NCBI GenBank assembly: GCA_026182355.1
Contig: JAPFBL010000116.1
Coordinates: forward strand, 930,001 to 994,000
Direction of reading: 5' to 3'
Source of the DNA: Hermatobates lingyangjiaoensis
Taxonomy: Eukaryota > Arthropoda > Insecta > Hemiptera > Hermatobatidae
Length of the DNA: 64,000 bases
Position numbers and translations under genes: made by a program. The notes below the pieces were generated by a model that saw only the letters and a program-made list of their open reading frames with translations, was not told where the DNA came from and ran no database searches. Shown in pieces: positions 15,249 to 22,099 of this stretch. Each line of letters begins with the position of its first letter. The first letter of the stretch is position 1.

Positions 15249-15676
15249 TTACCTGACAGCGAAGTTCATTTGCCTCGAGTATATTAATGAGGATTTCCAA
15301 GCCATTTGTATCCACAAAGGCAACTTGATTGGCTTGATTAGTGAAGTCAAAGTCTGCCAGGCAAGCCAAGGCAATCGCTGTACTGGTCTGGTCTCCCACC
15401 TGAATCATATTCTACATTGAAATCATACTATCTATGAAAATCTCTTGGCTCAAGTTGATTAGAATTGAAATCTGACAGATGAAATCACTGAGATGTTTTA
15501 TTGAGGTGTTTTTAAAGACACATATCTGTGTATACTGCAGAACCCCTAATCAACCAATCATCAGTTGCTGGTCGTTTTTTTCTCTCATTACGATTATGAT
15601 GAGAGTTCAAACAGAATATCAAAATGTTACTATTTGTAAATAGTTTGATAAAGGGAGCAGCATAGTGCAAATAAAT

Positions 15677-15721
<45 letters not shown>

Positions 15722-17617
15722 TTCTCCTGATGACTAAAAACAGTTTGAAATATTGAATTCAATAAGTGTGCATTTAATATTTTTTCTGTGTCGTGTTTTG
15801 CGTGATTTAAAGTTATATGTATATATATACATATATACAACAGATTCAATAATATATCGACACATACATACATATATATTTGTAAAAGTTATCGGCAGTC
15901 CTTCATTTAAACATATATTGTTAAATAACGCCACATATTTGGCTTGTTTTGCTTTCTTCCTCGTCTCTTCATTAAAAATGTAAAGCTGATCACCTATGAT
16001 TTCATATTTTAACGAAGAGACAAGGAAAGATTTTTGGAACTTAGAGAAATTATGTAGAAAACAGGTACACGCCAAATATGGATAGTTCTTTAATAGTATA
16101 TATATATATATATATATATATACTGTTTTAAAGGAAATAATTCTTTAATTCGGAATTATTGCTGATGAAATTATTAATTGTTCTGACATGATTATTTTGA
16201 TGGGAGAGAGATGAGGAAAATAAGAAGTCCAGTTGAACTGTTTTTAGTAGATAGAAAGAGTTCAGCCCTTTAGTTCAAACTAACATTATAATTTGATTTA
16301 TTAAACAATTGACCTTGACAAATTTCATGAGTTTGAGAATCTGCCAATACTCCGACTCCTTGTGGAAATCACCTTTACTTTCCCATATTACTTCTCTTTC
16401 TGGTAAACCTTCAGATATCGAGCTTCTATCGTCTTCAGAGTATTCCATATATTCAACTAAAACTTCCCTGTTCATCTGAAACAAATAATATATAACGGTT
16501 TTTATTTTATAATTATAATTGATAATCAATTTTATGATTCAATTGTTTTGGTACTCATGTTTTTATCGTGATGCACCACTTGATAGACGGGACAATCAAA
16601 TTGTGACTGAAAAAGTCACATTGAACCGTATCTAAATAAATTCCATAGCTTACCAATTAGATTTTATTTCATATATTTCTATTGAAATTGTTTCATATAT
16701 AATTTAAAATACAGAAATCGTTAAATAAAACCCGACATTTTGATACCCAAAAGCAACACAGTGAAAGAAATGTACAAACCTACTGGTTAGTATTTATAAA
16801 ACAATGGTTTGTCTCACAGGGAAAATGAAAATTTAGAAATAGAAAAACTTCGAGTAAGTATTACATTAGAGATTGTTTTTTTTTAACAAGAAAACACTTT
16901 GCGAATCCCAGCAACGACTGTCCAGTTTGAATGAACATGTGACACTGTCATGTTACAGTCTAACATTACGTTACGTGTTCATTCGAAATTGACAGTTGTT
17001 GAGATTCGCAAAGTGATTTCCTTGTAAAAAACGCTCTAATGTAAGACTTAGTTTTTCTGTTTCAAAATTTCATAATTGTGCCTATGAAAAAGGTTTCACC
17101 GAAACGATGGCAATGCGAGTTTAATTTTAACCTGAAGAACTGACCAAGACCTGACAAAAAATTATATATATAACAAATTCAATAATATAGCGAATGTTTG
17201 ATCGAATAGATGTACTCGTATTATGTAATCAGAATTTGGTCAATTTTCTAGGTTCGAAATTCAAATTTTTCATTTTGGTTTTATTGAGATAACAAGAGTG
17301 TATGGAGAAGATACCTACAAAAAAGGTTTTAAATAAACCAAACAGAGAGTAACGCGTGTTTGATTTTTAACCTAGGAAATTGACTGAATATATATATATA
17401 TATATACATGATCAAACCACAATATGCAATGGGAAAACAAAACAGATCTTTCAACCGTAACAAGCGGCCTTCATCAGAGTCAAAAACCCAAGACTCAGTT
17501 GGGTTTTTGACTCTAACGAAGACCGATTGTTACGGTTGAAAGATCTTAGTCTTTTTTTCCCATTTCAAATTGTGGTTTGATCATTGATTGTTATTTCACG
17601 TGTTTATGTGAAATCTT

Positions 17618-17650
<33 letters not shown>

Positions 17651-18332
17651 GGTTGAAAGATCTGTTTTGTTTTCCCATTTCATATTGTGGTTTGATCATG
17701 TATATATATATATATATTTTATTTTATTTTTTCCCTCACTCTCTTTCTCCTCTTCTTCTTCGCCACTTCTGTCCCTTTTCCGACTTATACGGTACGCGTG
17801 TTCGCTCATGGTGGAATGGTGTCGTTCGGGGATCAGCCTGCAGCGCTTCGAGCTACTTGAACTAGTGACCTGTGTTGACCTTTATACGCACCAAGCCCTT
17901 TCAGGCCATATCGTTTTAAAATCAAGTCAGGTTGTCTTTTACGATTTGCCTTTTAGCCGTCCCAAGCACCCATGGCGACGCCCAAGGTGGACCACGCGGA
18001 GGCGGGCAACTCGATACTATTCGCGCAACAGTAAATTTGCATCGCGAAAAACAGTTACACTGGGTACGAGTAATATTACGGAGCAAAAGGAAGATCCCAT
18101 GTAACATAACTAGGTCAGACTTTGTCAGCCTAACCTAAATTTAACCTTAATGCTATAAGCCTTGAACTAGTGACCGCCGCCTGGAGCCCCCAGTCATTCT
18201 CTGCCAGCGCGAGTGGACGCACGTGCCTCTTCCTCTTCCCTTCTTCTTCCCTTTTTCTCCCTGACGACGAACTTCAGTTCGAAATATCGACCCAGAAAGT
18301 TTTCTCGCTTCTTCTGTTTGTTGTCTTTTTTC

Positions 18333-18376
<44 letters not shown>

Positions 18377-21103
18377 AAATAAAAGTTAATAATGTATGGA
18401 CCGTTTGATAGAATAGGTGTATTATTTAAGCAGGACTCGGTCAATTTTCTAGTTTGAAAAATCAAAGTCTCGTTACCGACATTTCGATTTTGTAGTAATA
18501 CCTTTTTAATCTCTGAGAAAGACTTCTTGTTACGATGAAAGATCTTAGTCTTTTTATTATCTTTTATTGTTGTTTCAACGTTGTTTATATAAGTATATAC
18601 AAAACGTTTTTTCTTCTTTGATCTTCCGGTTTCATATTCAGTACCTACCCAATTACCCCATATCCCTTTTAGATGCCCCCCCCCCCCCCCCCCGGGAAAC
18701 TCTCTTCTGAGACATCTTCTCTCACAGTAATTTTAAAAGTTCCCATCATGTCCCTGTTTCTTTTGGCAAGAAGGGATATGACCGGTGAAATTACCTCATC
18801 TGTCTTATCATCAACCCCAACCGTTCGGTGTTAATGATAACCATTAGGCCCTCAACTTTACCAGTCGCTGCACATCCGAAATGTAAATGTGTCTAATTCT
18901 ACGTGGGCTTAACTTCCACATTACTTAGCCTTCGTATGAATGGTCACAGGTTATCCGTTAGTCAACGCAGCAAGCAGTCTGTTGCTATCCGCACTAATCC
19001 TCAAGGCCTTTCCTTCAATGAGTGCTTTAGGGTTAAAATTCTAGAACTACTTCCTTGTGGTGACACGCTAACCCCTTTAAAATCTTCTCAAGAAATTCCT
19101 CAGGTCTTAATTTAATCAGATGACTTCTTCCACATTATTTTTTTATAATGTCTCATTCTTTTAGTACAGTTTATTGTTTTTTTTTGTTCTAATCCCTTTC
19201 TTCTTCGCTTTCTAAAGCCTGTTTATATTCTTCATGCTTTGCCATTCCAAGACTCACTTCTGTGTGCTTTTTAATTTATAATTTTGGTTCCATTTTCTTC
19301 TCTTCTCTTTCCCTTTTTTCACTTTTATTTACTAGTTTCATTATTTAATTTGTTCAATGCTAAAAATGTTTCAAAATGTTTCAGGATGGAAAGATGATTA
19401 CACTTCATATCGGTCGGTACACGCTTCACGTCTTGTCGCCTGTGTTTCTTCTTATCCTCATCTGTAGAAGCTGTGCAGCCGAAATGATCGAGAATGGTGA
19501 GCTTTAATCTCTTTTTTATATTTCGTAATTGTAACTTCCTGATATGAAGCCATCGAGATATAGTAGTGAGTTTCTGTGATTTCATTTTTGTATGTTTCTT
19601 TTGCAAACATAGTTTATTTAGTTTGTGGAATCGTTTCACATATTTGGTTTTATATATATATACAAAATTAATCGGTCGTTACCTGTCTTCAGAGCGACTC
19701 ACATCTATCTTTTTGATGAGGACATCAGTAGTGAGTTTCTGTGATTTCTTTTCTGTTTGTTCTTTTAGTGAATCTAGTTTATACATTTTTAAAAAGATAA
19801 TTATAGTGTAAATACAAGAAATGTACCTCCAAGAACCATGGATTCCATGATGGGTCTTCATCGACATTTTCATTGATTCGAAGCAACAATCTGAAAACAT
19901 ATTATTTTATTTATTCAAAAAATGTATTAAGAACATCTAATAAATTAATATTTGAATAATTAATACTATTCGATATTAGAAATATTAAGTAATACTCTTA
20001 CTTAATAATAAATTCACTATTAATCATGAACAAATTTGTAAAGATTTTGATAGATTTATATGTTTCGAGGTTTCCGTAACATTTTTTATGTTTTTTGATG
20101 GTATTTGTGTGTGTGTATATATGAGTGGGTAAATGAGTGTGTGTGGGTGGTTGGATGGCTGTATATATATATATATATCATTTGTGTGCATGCTACAGGC
20201 CATTTGATGCATAATGTTTATTAAATTGGACCCTGTAATGTAAATGTGTTCTATTTGTTTCAGTAATATTGCATGATAAAAATGCCACTTTTTTGGACAA
20301 AATGTGATTTTGGACATTTTTCTCTAAACTTTTTGCTTTAGAGCGTTGAAACATTGTAATTACTATGAAGCTGACAGAGCCTATAACCAAAAAAAGAAAC
20401 CTCAGATTTTTAAATTAACAAAACAGGTATTTCTGCAAAATAAAACATTTTTTAGTTATCAAGGGTTCTAAAAACTTGTCCCAAATTAAAAAAACTAAAT
20501 CATTAAATTGAAAGAAACTTTATTCCTTATTATGAAAATTTAAAACTAACCGAAGAAACCCTTTCCTATTCTATACGTGACTACCTCGAAAAATGACAGG
20601 TGGTTAAGTAAACCATTAGTATCTGTTATGACCAACAATTAATGGTTTTATAAATGTCTTAATTGCAAAAATATTTTTTTCGCTTTTGTAAAGTTACACA
20701 AACTGTCCAACCGTACTGAGGTAAAACTGTAATTGAAGGTTAATTAGGTGAATTTAAAGTTTGTATGTGTAGTTCTGGCTTTAGAAATAAAAGTATTCTA
20801 TTTTTTTATTAGAAATTATTTGGCATACAGTACAAACAGCCGTCATTATACTGATAGTGCAATGTAAGAATATGTGGTGTCTCCGAAAAGGTCATTAGCT
20901 AGTTGGTTTGATATCAGAGGTGACCGAGTTCTACATTCGCCCGTTCTAGAATTCAGCAAGCAGGAAGTAGTCTAAACAGGGCTTCCTTATAGATTTACTT
21001 AAGTCTTCCTTTGACATTCCAAGTAATTTGCTTTTGACACAAAAACTAACACTTACGGATCAAGGGTGGCCGTATTCACCGAGCTAACGCTTGAAGTGCT
21101 CAT
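2394..21103 (-). CDS. ODAD2-like: ODAD2/ARMC4 (gudu)-like armadillo-repeat protein, 3' end missing
   Basis: Nine exons on the minus strand join in one frame for 1512 nt (504 codons). All internal borders are AG..GT; intron 1 is phase 2 and introns 2-8 are phase 0. Residues 1-90 are acidic and low in order. From residue about 80 the protein is stacked armadillo repeats, beginning with EYWQILKLMKF, which corresponds to EYWQIQKLVKY of vertebrate ODAD2 as I remember it. Later landmarks are NGLEILINILEANELRC, IVRKKGGVPIL and KAGGLPLLV. ODAD2 anchors outer dynein arms in motile cilia; fly gudu acts in sperm formation. The usual ODAD2 N-terminal half (about 450 residues) is absent, because the ATG at 21103 follows an in-frame TGA at 21115-21113. 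Similarity to human falls from about half in exons 3-4 to much less later, so this may be a divergent paralog. About 150 C-terminal residues should lie beyond position 1. Exon structure is strong; orthology is inference. Confidence 0.88.
3204..3428 (-). CDS. ODAD2-like: ODAD2-like exon 8 (armadillo repeats)
   Basis: 75 codons. It starts CGLEPECRRQMG after a GCTTAG acceptor and continues with LVDTLIDLL, KYCVGALWRASFDQENLIR (compare GAIWKCSISKEN of ODAD2) and FLQYHNVK. The donor is GTAACT. Confidence 0.9.
3429..7757. other. Intron 7, mostly featureless AT-rich DNA
   Basis: 4329 nt between exons 8 and 7. I see short (CA)n and (TA)n tracts at 4350-4402 and poly-A/T runs, but no element or ORF that I can name. 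Confidence 0.6.
7758..7868 (-). CDS. ODAD2-like: ODAD2-like exon 7
   Basis: 37 codons, phase 0 on both sides, too short to stand out as an ORF. The acceptor is GTTGTCAG and the donor GTAGAA. The peptide begins KSIRQALHMHNMLKMIVE and ends CKLLFK, aligning with the ODAD2 stretch between NYRAAI and AIYQC. It sits between introns of 5250 and 4329 nt, and a (TA)n tract starts about 20 bases upstream of its acceptor. Confidence 0.82.
8181..8280 (+). repeat. Degenerate family-A PLE 3' end
   Basis: Begins GACTCTGACGAAGACC, continues with GGTTGAA and TCTTAGAC, and ends with GTGGTTTGGACA before (TA)n. These are the family-A hammerhead core and terminus, with substitutions in GAAA and the cleavage region. 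Confidence 0.6.
8317..8352 (-). ncRNA. Hammerhead-ribozyme-like motif
   Basis: Minus strand: TCTC, CTGAAGA, C, GGC-AAGAC-GCC (stem II), GAAA, then TTATC and GAGA. TCTC and GAGA pair as stem I on either side of the core. There is one extra C between the CTGANGA box and stem II, as in the other copies here. Activity is not shown. Confidence 0.55.
8577..8724. repeat. Foldback element bordered by (TA)n
   Basis: Arms of about 48 bp (8577-8624 and 8677-8724) are near-perfect reverse complements around a loop of about 52 bases. (TA)n lies on both outer sides. No coding content is visible. Confidence 0.8.
8792..9559 (+). mobile_element. 5'-truncated LINE (jockey/CR1-like) with target-site duplication
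   Basis: A LINE 3' end is inserted into the left arm of a family-A foldback. The 11-bp AAACCACAATA at 8781-8791 is repeated at 9560-9570, and the foldback sequence resumes exactly after it, so this is a target-site duplication. The insert holds the end of the reverse-transcriptase ORF to 9317, a 3' UTR, and ends in GTTGGTC-type short repeats instead of poly-A. Confidence 0.82.
8808..9317 (+). pseudogene. LINE ORF2 C-terminal fragment
   Basis: One open frame of about 170 codons ending in TGA. It carries RYLGVILDSGLTFKSHL, then AVIRTTMTYGCSVWYN, LQIVQNKCARLI and ARNVDIQRDL, the order of the thumb/connection region after the polymerase domain in jockey- and CR1-type LINEs. Endonuclease and catalytic RT domains are absent (5' truncation). 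The frame is intact, suggesting fairly recent insertion. Clade is inferred from motif memory. Confidence 0.8.
9587..9629 (-). ncRNA. Hammerhead-like motif, family A (left arm)
   Basis: Minus-strand copy of the motif described at 9651-9693, with the same stems. As its mirror image in the foldback, a read-through transcript would pair the two ribozymes with each other instead of folding each one. Confidence 0.6.
9651..9693 (+). ncRNA. Hammerhead-like motif, family A (best copy)
   Basis: GACT (9651-9654), CTGACGA (9655-9661), extra A, GACCG loop CGGTT as stem II (9663-9667 with 9675-9679, one G-U), GAA (9680-9682), AGATCT (9683-9688) as a self-complementary stem III, T (9689) at the cleavage position, AGTC (9690-9693) pairing with GACT as stem I. 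All hammerhead core positions are present apart from the one extra base before stem II. Confidence 0.65.
9800..9870 (-). pseudogene. PLE-type N-terminal coding module
   Basis: Minus strand reads AKYGALFNNICLNEGLLPTF and then enters (TA)n. The same peptide pattern (FN-IC-L-E-LLPTYTN) recurs at 15890-16075, 37872-38056 and 49240-49345. It resembles the N-terminal part of PLE ORFs as I remember them. Confidence 0.5.
10110..10205. repeat. Dispersed repeat, also at about 56095-56200
   Basis: Both copies follow (TA)n, start with ATTCAAGTAACT, and contain CACAAAT, GAGGC and TTTGTTTA before an AGAGC-AAGTG block. On the minus strand they carry a CTGACGA or CCGACGA box without a clear GAAA partner. 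Likely another PLE 3'-end family. Confidence 0.55.
12030..12925. repeat. Highly decayed tandem array in intron 6
   Basis: A loose motif returns every 60-80 bases for about 900 bases: TTTAGAGTAACAT, then CTTCAACCTGAAGCCATGG, then TATAGAGATACATCCA. Examples of the CCTGAAGCCATGG-like block fall near 12122, 12192, 12270, 12372 and 12508. Copies differ by substitutions and small gaps, so the array is old. Confidence 0.6.
13119..13364 (-). CDS. ODAD2-like: ODAD2-like exon 6 (armadillo repeats)
   Basis: 82 codons from a TTTTTTACAG acceptor to a GTAAGT donor. It carries IDIIDKPVHLG, KNCIYALSMLARSQ and THGIVRLFPSML, with hydrophobic spacing typical of armadillo helices though poorly conserved in sequence. 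It ends LCASI, equivalent to ECAS in ODAD2. Confidence 0.87.
13768..14014 (+). pseudogene. LINE ORF C-terminal fragment
   Basis: An open frame ends in TGA at 14015-14017. It begins near PKGCTPCKVLCDGRSALT and contains VQHMLFDC, a Cys/His cluster typical of the C-terminus of LINE ORF2 proteins after RT or RNase H. A stop lies just upstream at about 13764. About 200 bases of 3' UTR-like sequence follow, to about 14240. It lies in intron 5 of the ODAD2-like gene, antisense to it. Confidence 0.6.
14456..14480. repeat. (GT)n microsatellite
   Basis: Nearly pure GT dinucleotides within a longer TG/CA-rich stretch (14430-14490) in intron 5. Confidence 0.85.
14915..15124 (-). CDS. ODAD2-like: ODAD2-like exon 5 (armadillo repeats)
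   Basis: 70 codons, phase 0 on both sides. It starts LGSLNILSNISKSVAVQKF and ends with IVRKKGGVPIL, matching the repeat period of ODAD2 (GSLKILKEIS, then VVRQHGGI). The donor GTAAGT is consensus. Intron 4 before it is only 128 nt. Confidence 0.9.
15191..15244. repeat. (AG)27 microsatellite, (CT)27 on the gene strand
   Basis: A pure 54-nt tract inside the 128-nt intron 4. On the transcribed sense it is (CU)27 starting about 8 bases after the exon 4 donor. Confidence 0.95.
15253..15399 (-). CDS. ODAD2-like: ODAD2-like exon 4 (armadillo repeat)
   Basis: 49 codons containing TSTAIALACLADFDF and NGLEILINILEANELRC, the best conserved stretch against vertebrate ODAD2. The acceptor is GATTCAG. The donor GTAACA is weak and is followed within 8 bases by a (CT)27 tract. 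Confidence 0.9.
15680..15719. repeat. (TA)n microsatellite
   Basis: About 39 bases of pure TA directly before a hammerhead-bearing PLE end (15721 on). Confidence 0.95.
15721..15760 (+). ncRNA. Hammerhead-like motif, family D
   Basis: CTTCTC, CTGATGA, C, TAAA-AACA-GTTT, GAAA, TATT, GAATTC. Stem III is the palindrome ATAT. Stem II is weak (A/T pairs) and stem I begins C-G, T-A. Sister copy at 49113-49153. Followed by TGTGTCGTG-type sequence and (TA)n. Confidence 0.5.
15885..16075 (-). pseudogene. PLE-type N-terminal coding module
   Basis: Minus strand reads FSKFQKSFLVSSLKYEI, then KQAKYVALFNNICLNEGL, then (TA)n-like DNA. This is the longest copy of the module seen at 9800-9870. It faces the plus-strand hammerhead end at 15721 across AT repeats. 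Confidence 0.5.
16099..16122. repeat. (TA)n microsatellite
   Basis: Pure TA tract upstream of exon 3 on the gene strand side of intron 3. Confidence 0.9.
16314..16475 (-). CDS. ODAD2-like: ODAD2-like exon 3
   Basis: 54 codons. The acceptor is TTTGTTTCAG. An acidic linker (EYMEYSEDDRSS) leads into the start of the armadillo domain (ESEYWQILKLMKFVK). The donor GTCAAT is weak; joining to exon 4 gives KFVK-VGDQTSTA, which keeps the spacing of ODAD2. Confidence 0.85.
16835..17130. mobile_element. Family-F foldback with degenerate hammerhead-like end
   Basis: Arms 16838-16950 and 16970-17045 are imperfect reverse complements (ACTTTGCGAATC with GATTCGCAAAGT; GTTCATTC with GAATGAAC). After the right arm comes CCTATGAAAAAGGTTTCACC-GAAACGATGGC, the family-F relic of the hammerhead core. 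Relatives at 35680-35730 and 54195-54605. Confidence 0.65.
17160..17250. repeat. Dispersed PLE-derived segment (GGTCAATTTTCTAGG family)
   Basis: The motif TTTGATNGAATAG followed by GGTCAATTTTCTAG recurs at 18390-18450, 35735-35810 (inverted) and 49375-49455 (as an inverted pair). It travels with family-F ends. Confidence 0.6.
17404..17615. mobile_element. Family-A PLE foldback
   Basis: Left arm 17404-17490 and right arm 17498-17585 are inverted copies, ending in TGATCAAACCACAAT and its complement. The right arm has CTAACGA instead of CTGACGA (core G lost) while stem II GACCG..CGGTT, GAAA and AGATCT remain. The terminus TTTCACGTGTTTATGTGAAA leads into (TA)n at 17620-17649, then a partial copy at 17650-17700. 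Confidence 0.8.
17740..18370 (+). mobile_element. GC-richer PLE-like terminal segment, family E
   Basis: A pyrimidine-rich start (17738-17790) is followed by about 300 bases of unusually GC-rich DNA without a convincing ORF. CTTGAACTAGTGACC occurs twice (about 17858 and 18163), a direct repeat about 305 bases apart. A hammerhead-like motif lies at 18256-18292 and (TA)n at 18337-18368. Confidence 0.5.
18256..18292 (+). ncRNA. Hammerhead-like motif, family E
   Basis: CTCC, CTGACGA, C, GAAC-TTCA-GTTC (stem II), GAA, ATAT (stem III), C at the cleavage position, GACC. The core is complete. Stem I pairing next to the core is weak. Confidence 0.5.
18516..18580 (+). repeat. Degenerate family-A end
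   Basis: TCTGAGAAAGACTTCTTGTT, then GATGAAAGATCTTAGTC, a family-A hammerhead with several stem changes, then ATTGTTGTTTCAACGT. Confidence 0.55.
18674..18694. repeat. Poly-C tract
   Basis: About 20 consecutive C residues, unusual in this AT-rich window, directly before a PLE endonuclease fragment. Confidence 0.9.
18700..19130 (+). pseudogene. Decayed PLE GIY-YIG endonuclease fragment
   Basis: In one frame, FYVGLTSTLLSLRMNGHR is followed by LSVSQR. The copy at 53219-53545 (minus) has FYVGMASTQLNLRMNGHR. The YVG, Arg and His positions are those of the second half of a GIY-YIG nuclease domain of Penelope-like elements. A stop just before FYVG and no clean upstream frame show decay. CT-rich 3' sequence with hammerhead-like relics near 19455-19500 and 19540-19580 follows. 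Confidence 0.65.
19455..19580 (+). repeat. Two degenerate hammerhead-like relics
   Basis: First: CTGTAGA, A, GCTG-TG-CAGC, C, GAAA, TGATC, GAGA. Second: CTGATATGAAGCCATC, GAGA, TATAG, TAGTGAG. Core changes make activity unlikely. Both lie downstream of the endonuclease fragment, as expected for a PLE 3' end. Confidence 0.4.
19827..19890 (-). CDS. ODAD2-like: ODAD2-like exon 2
   Basis: 64 nt between a TTTTCAG acceptor and a GTACAT donor. Read in the phase set by exon 1 it gives an open acidic peptide containing NENVDEDPSWNPWF and ends in phase 0 before exon 3. A second frame is also open here, so the choice rests on phase agreement with both neighbours. Confidence 0.68.
21057..21103 (-). CDS. 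ODAD2-like: ODAD2-like exon 1 (start codon)
   Basis: Codons 1-15 plus two bases. It begins MSTSSVSSVNTATLD. The ATG has A at -3 and an in-frame TGA four codons upstream, which fixes the start. The donor GTAAGT (21056-21051) is a perfect consensus. The two leftover bases CC join the first A of exon 2 to give Pro, so the phases fit. Confidence 0.75.
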
Positions 21104-21300
21104 AATGACTTTTCAAAACAGTGTATTAATTAAATTAAGTCTCTCTCATTTTGAAAGTTAATCAAATTAAAGTTTTTATCAAACTTTAAAACACAAAGCA
21201 GGTTATTTTAGTTACAGGAACAAGTAGCTAAGCAACAATTATTATCCTATCATTCCTTCTTTTTATTTGAAATAATCATAAAAGCAAATTAATAGGTTTG
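21104..21300. promoter_or_regulatory. Upstream region of the ODAD2-like gene
   Basis: Must hold the 5' UTR and probably the promoter on the minus strand if no upstream non-coding exon exists. AT-rich, with no clear TATA box or other element I can defend. Confidence 0.3.
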
Positions 21301-21321
21301 TTTGTTTGTATATAGGTACCA

Positions 21322-22023
21322 TTTCCCAGGTAGACATAAATACAGTATTAACTTCAATCATTTTTTTTTCGTTACATCATCGAATTTATTTAATTTATCT
21401 ACCCTTGGATAGTTATGGTATCAAGATGTTCTATATTTCACTTAATGGATTTAATATATGTAGATATTGATATTTCTATATATATCCTATAGTGGTTCAT
21501 TTAGTGCTGTTCATAAGAATTATATGTTTATAGAAAAATTATATATAATATTTTTGTTTTGTATATTTGCTTTTTTTTTCTTTTTAAATAAGTAGTTAAT
21601 AGTATATATCCATGAACTATTGTAATTTGCTTATAACAATTGAGGAGCCATGGAAACCCAGTGGCAACGTACACCTCCGTAGAATGGTAGATCCGGGCTT
21701 CAATACCCACGGCGTCCCTAAATTTTTTCACGTAGAAGTAAAAAAATTTGAGCACGTCGTCCCTCAGAAACAGCCGACTGTCCTGAGCCTGCAGGTTGTC
21801 AGGTACTCGTTAAAGATTCCTACTCTAAATATACTTGTTAGGCTTTAATGTAGGGCTCCCAATGTAGAATGGTCTTTGTGTGATATCACAACCTCTCGTG
21901 GCCCTACCACTGCGACCTAACCTAATAAGTGGTAATATGCGACTTAGTCTAGTTGAAATTTTAGATCCGAATAACATAATCCAAGGCCGCCAATTCCCAG
22001 GTAGACATAAATACACTATTACC
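21322..22023. repeat. Direct repeat pair (about 34 bp, 668 bp apart)
   Basis: TTCCCAGGTAGACATAAATA with the following bases occurs at about 21325-21355 and 21993-22023 with few differences. The enclosed segment may be an insertion flanked by ancestral repeats or two copies of one short element. Confidence 0.65.
21645..21840 (+). mobile_element. Possible tRNA-derived SINE
   Basis: GGGCTTCAATACCC at about 21693 resembles a pol III B box, and AGTGGCAACG upstream could be a decayed A box. The segment is GC-richer than its flanks and ends near a CTGCAGGTTGTCAGGTACTC block. No second full copy in the window. Confidence 0.3.
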
Positions 22024-22099
22024 TGTATACTTTTTAAAAGAAATTGTAATGCTTACTTATTTAGAATTTACGCACACAGGATTTTACTCAATTGTAATT

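Noticed and set aside
2394..16475. Beta-catenin, ARMC3 or ankyrin-armadillo (ANKAR) identity
   Set aside because: Order and spacing of EYWQ, GLEILINIL, RKKGG and VVKALG match ODAD2/ARMC4 better than the other armadillo families I recall.
18894..18950. Active endonuclease at 18.9 kb
   Set aside because: A stop lies immediately before FYVG and the upstream GIY part is unreadable.
21645..21840. Functional tRNA gene
   Set aside because: No complete cloverleaf with acceptor pairing; only box-like motifs remain, so at most a SINE head.
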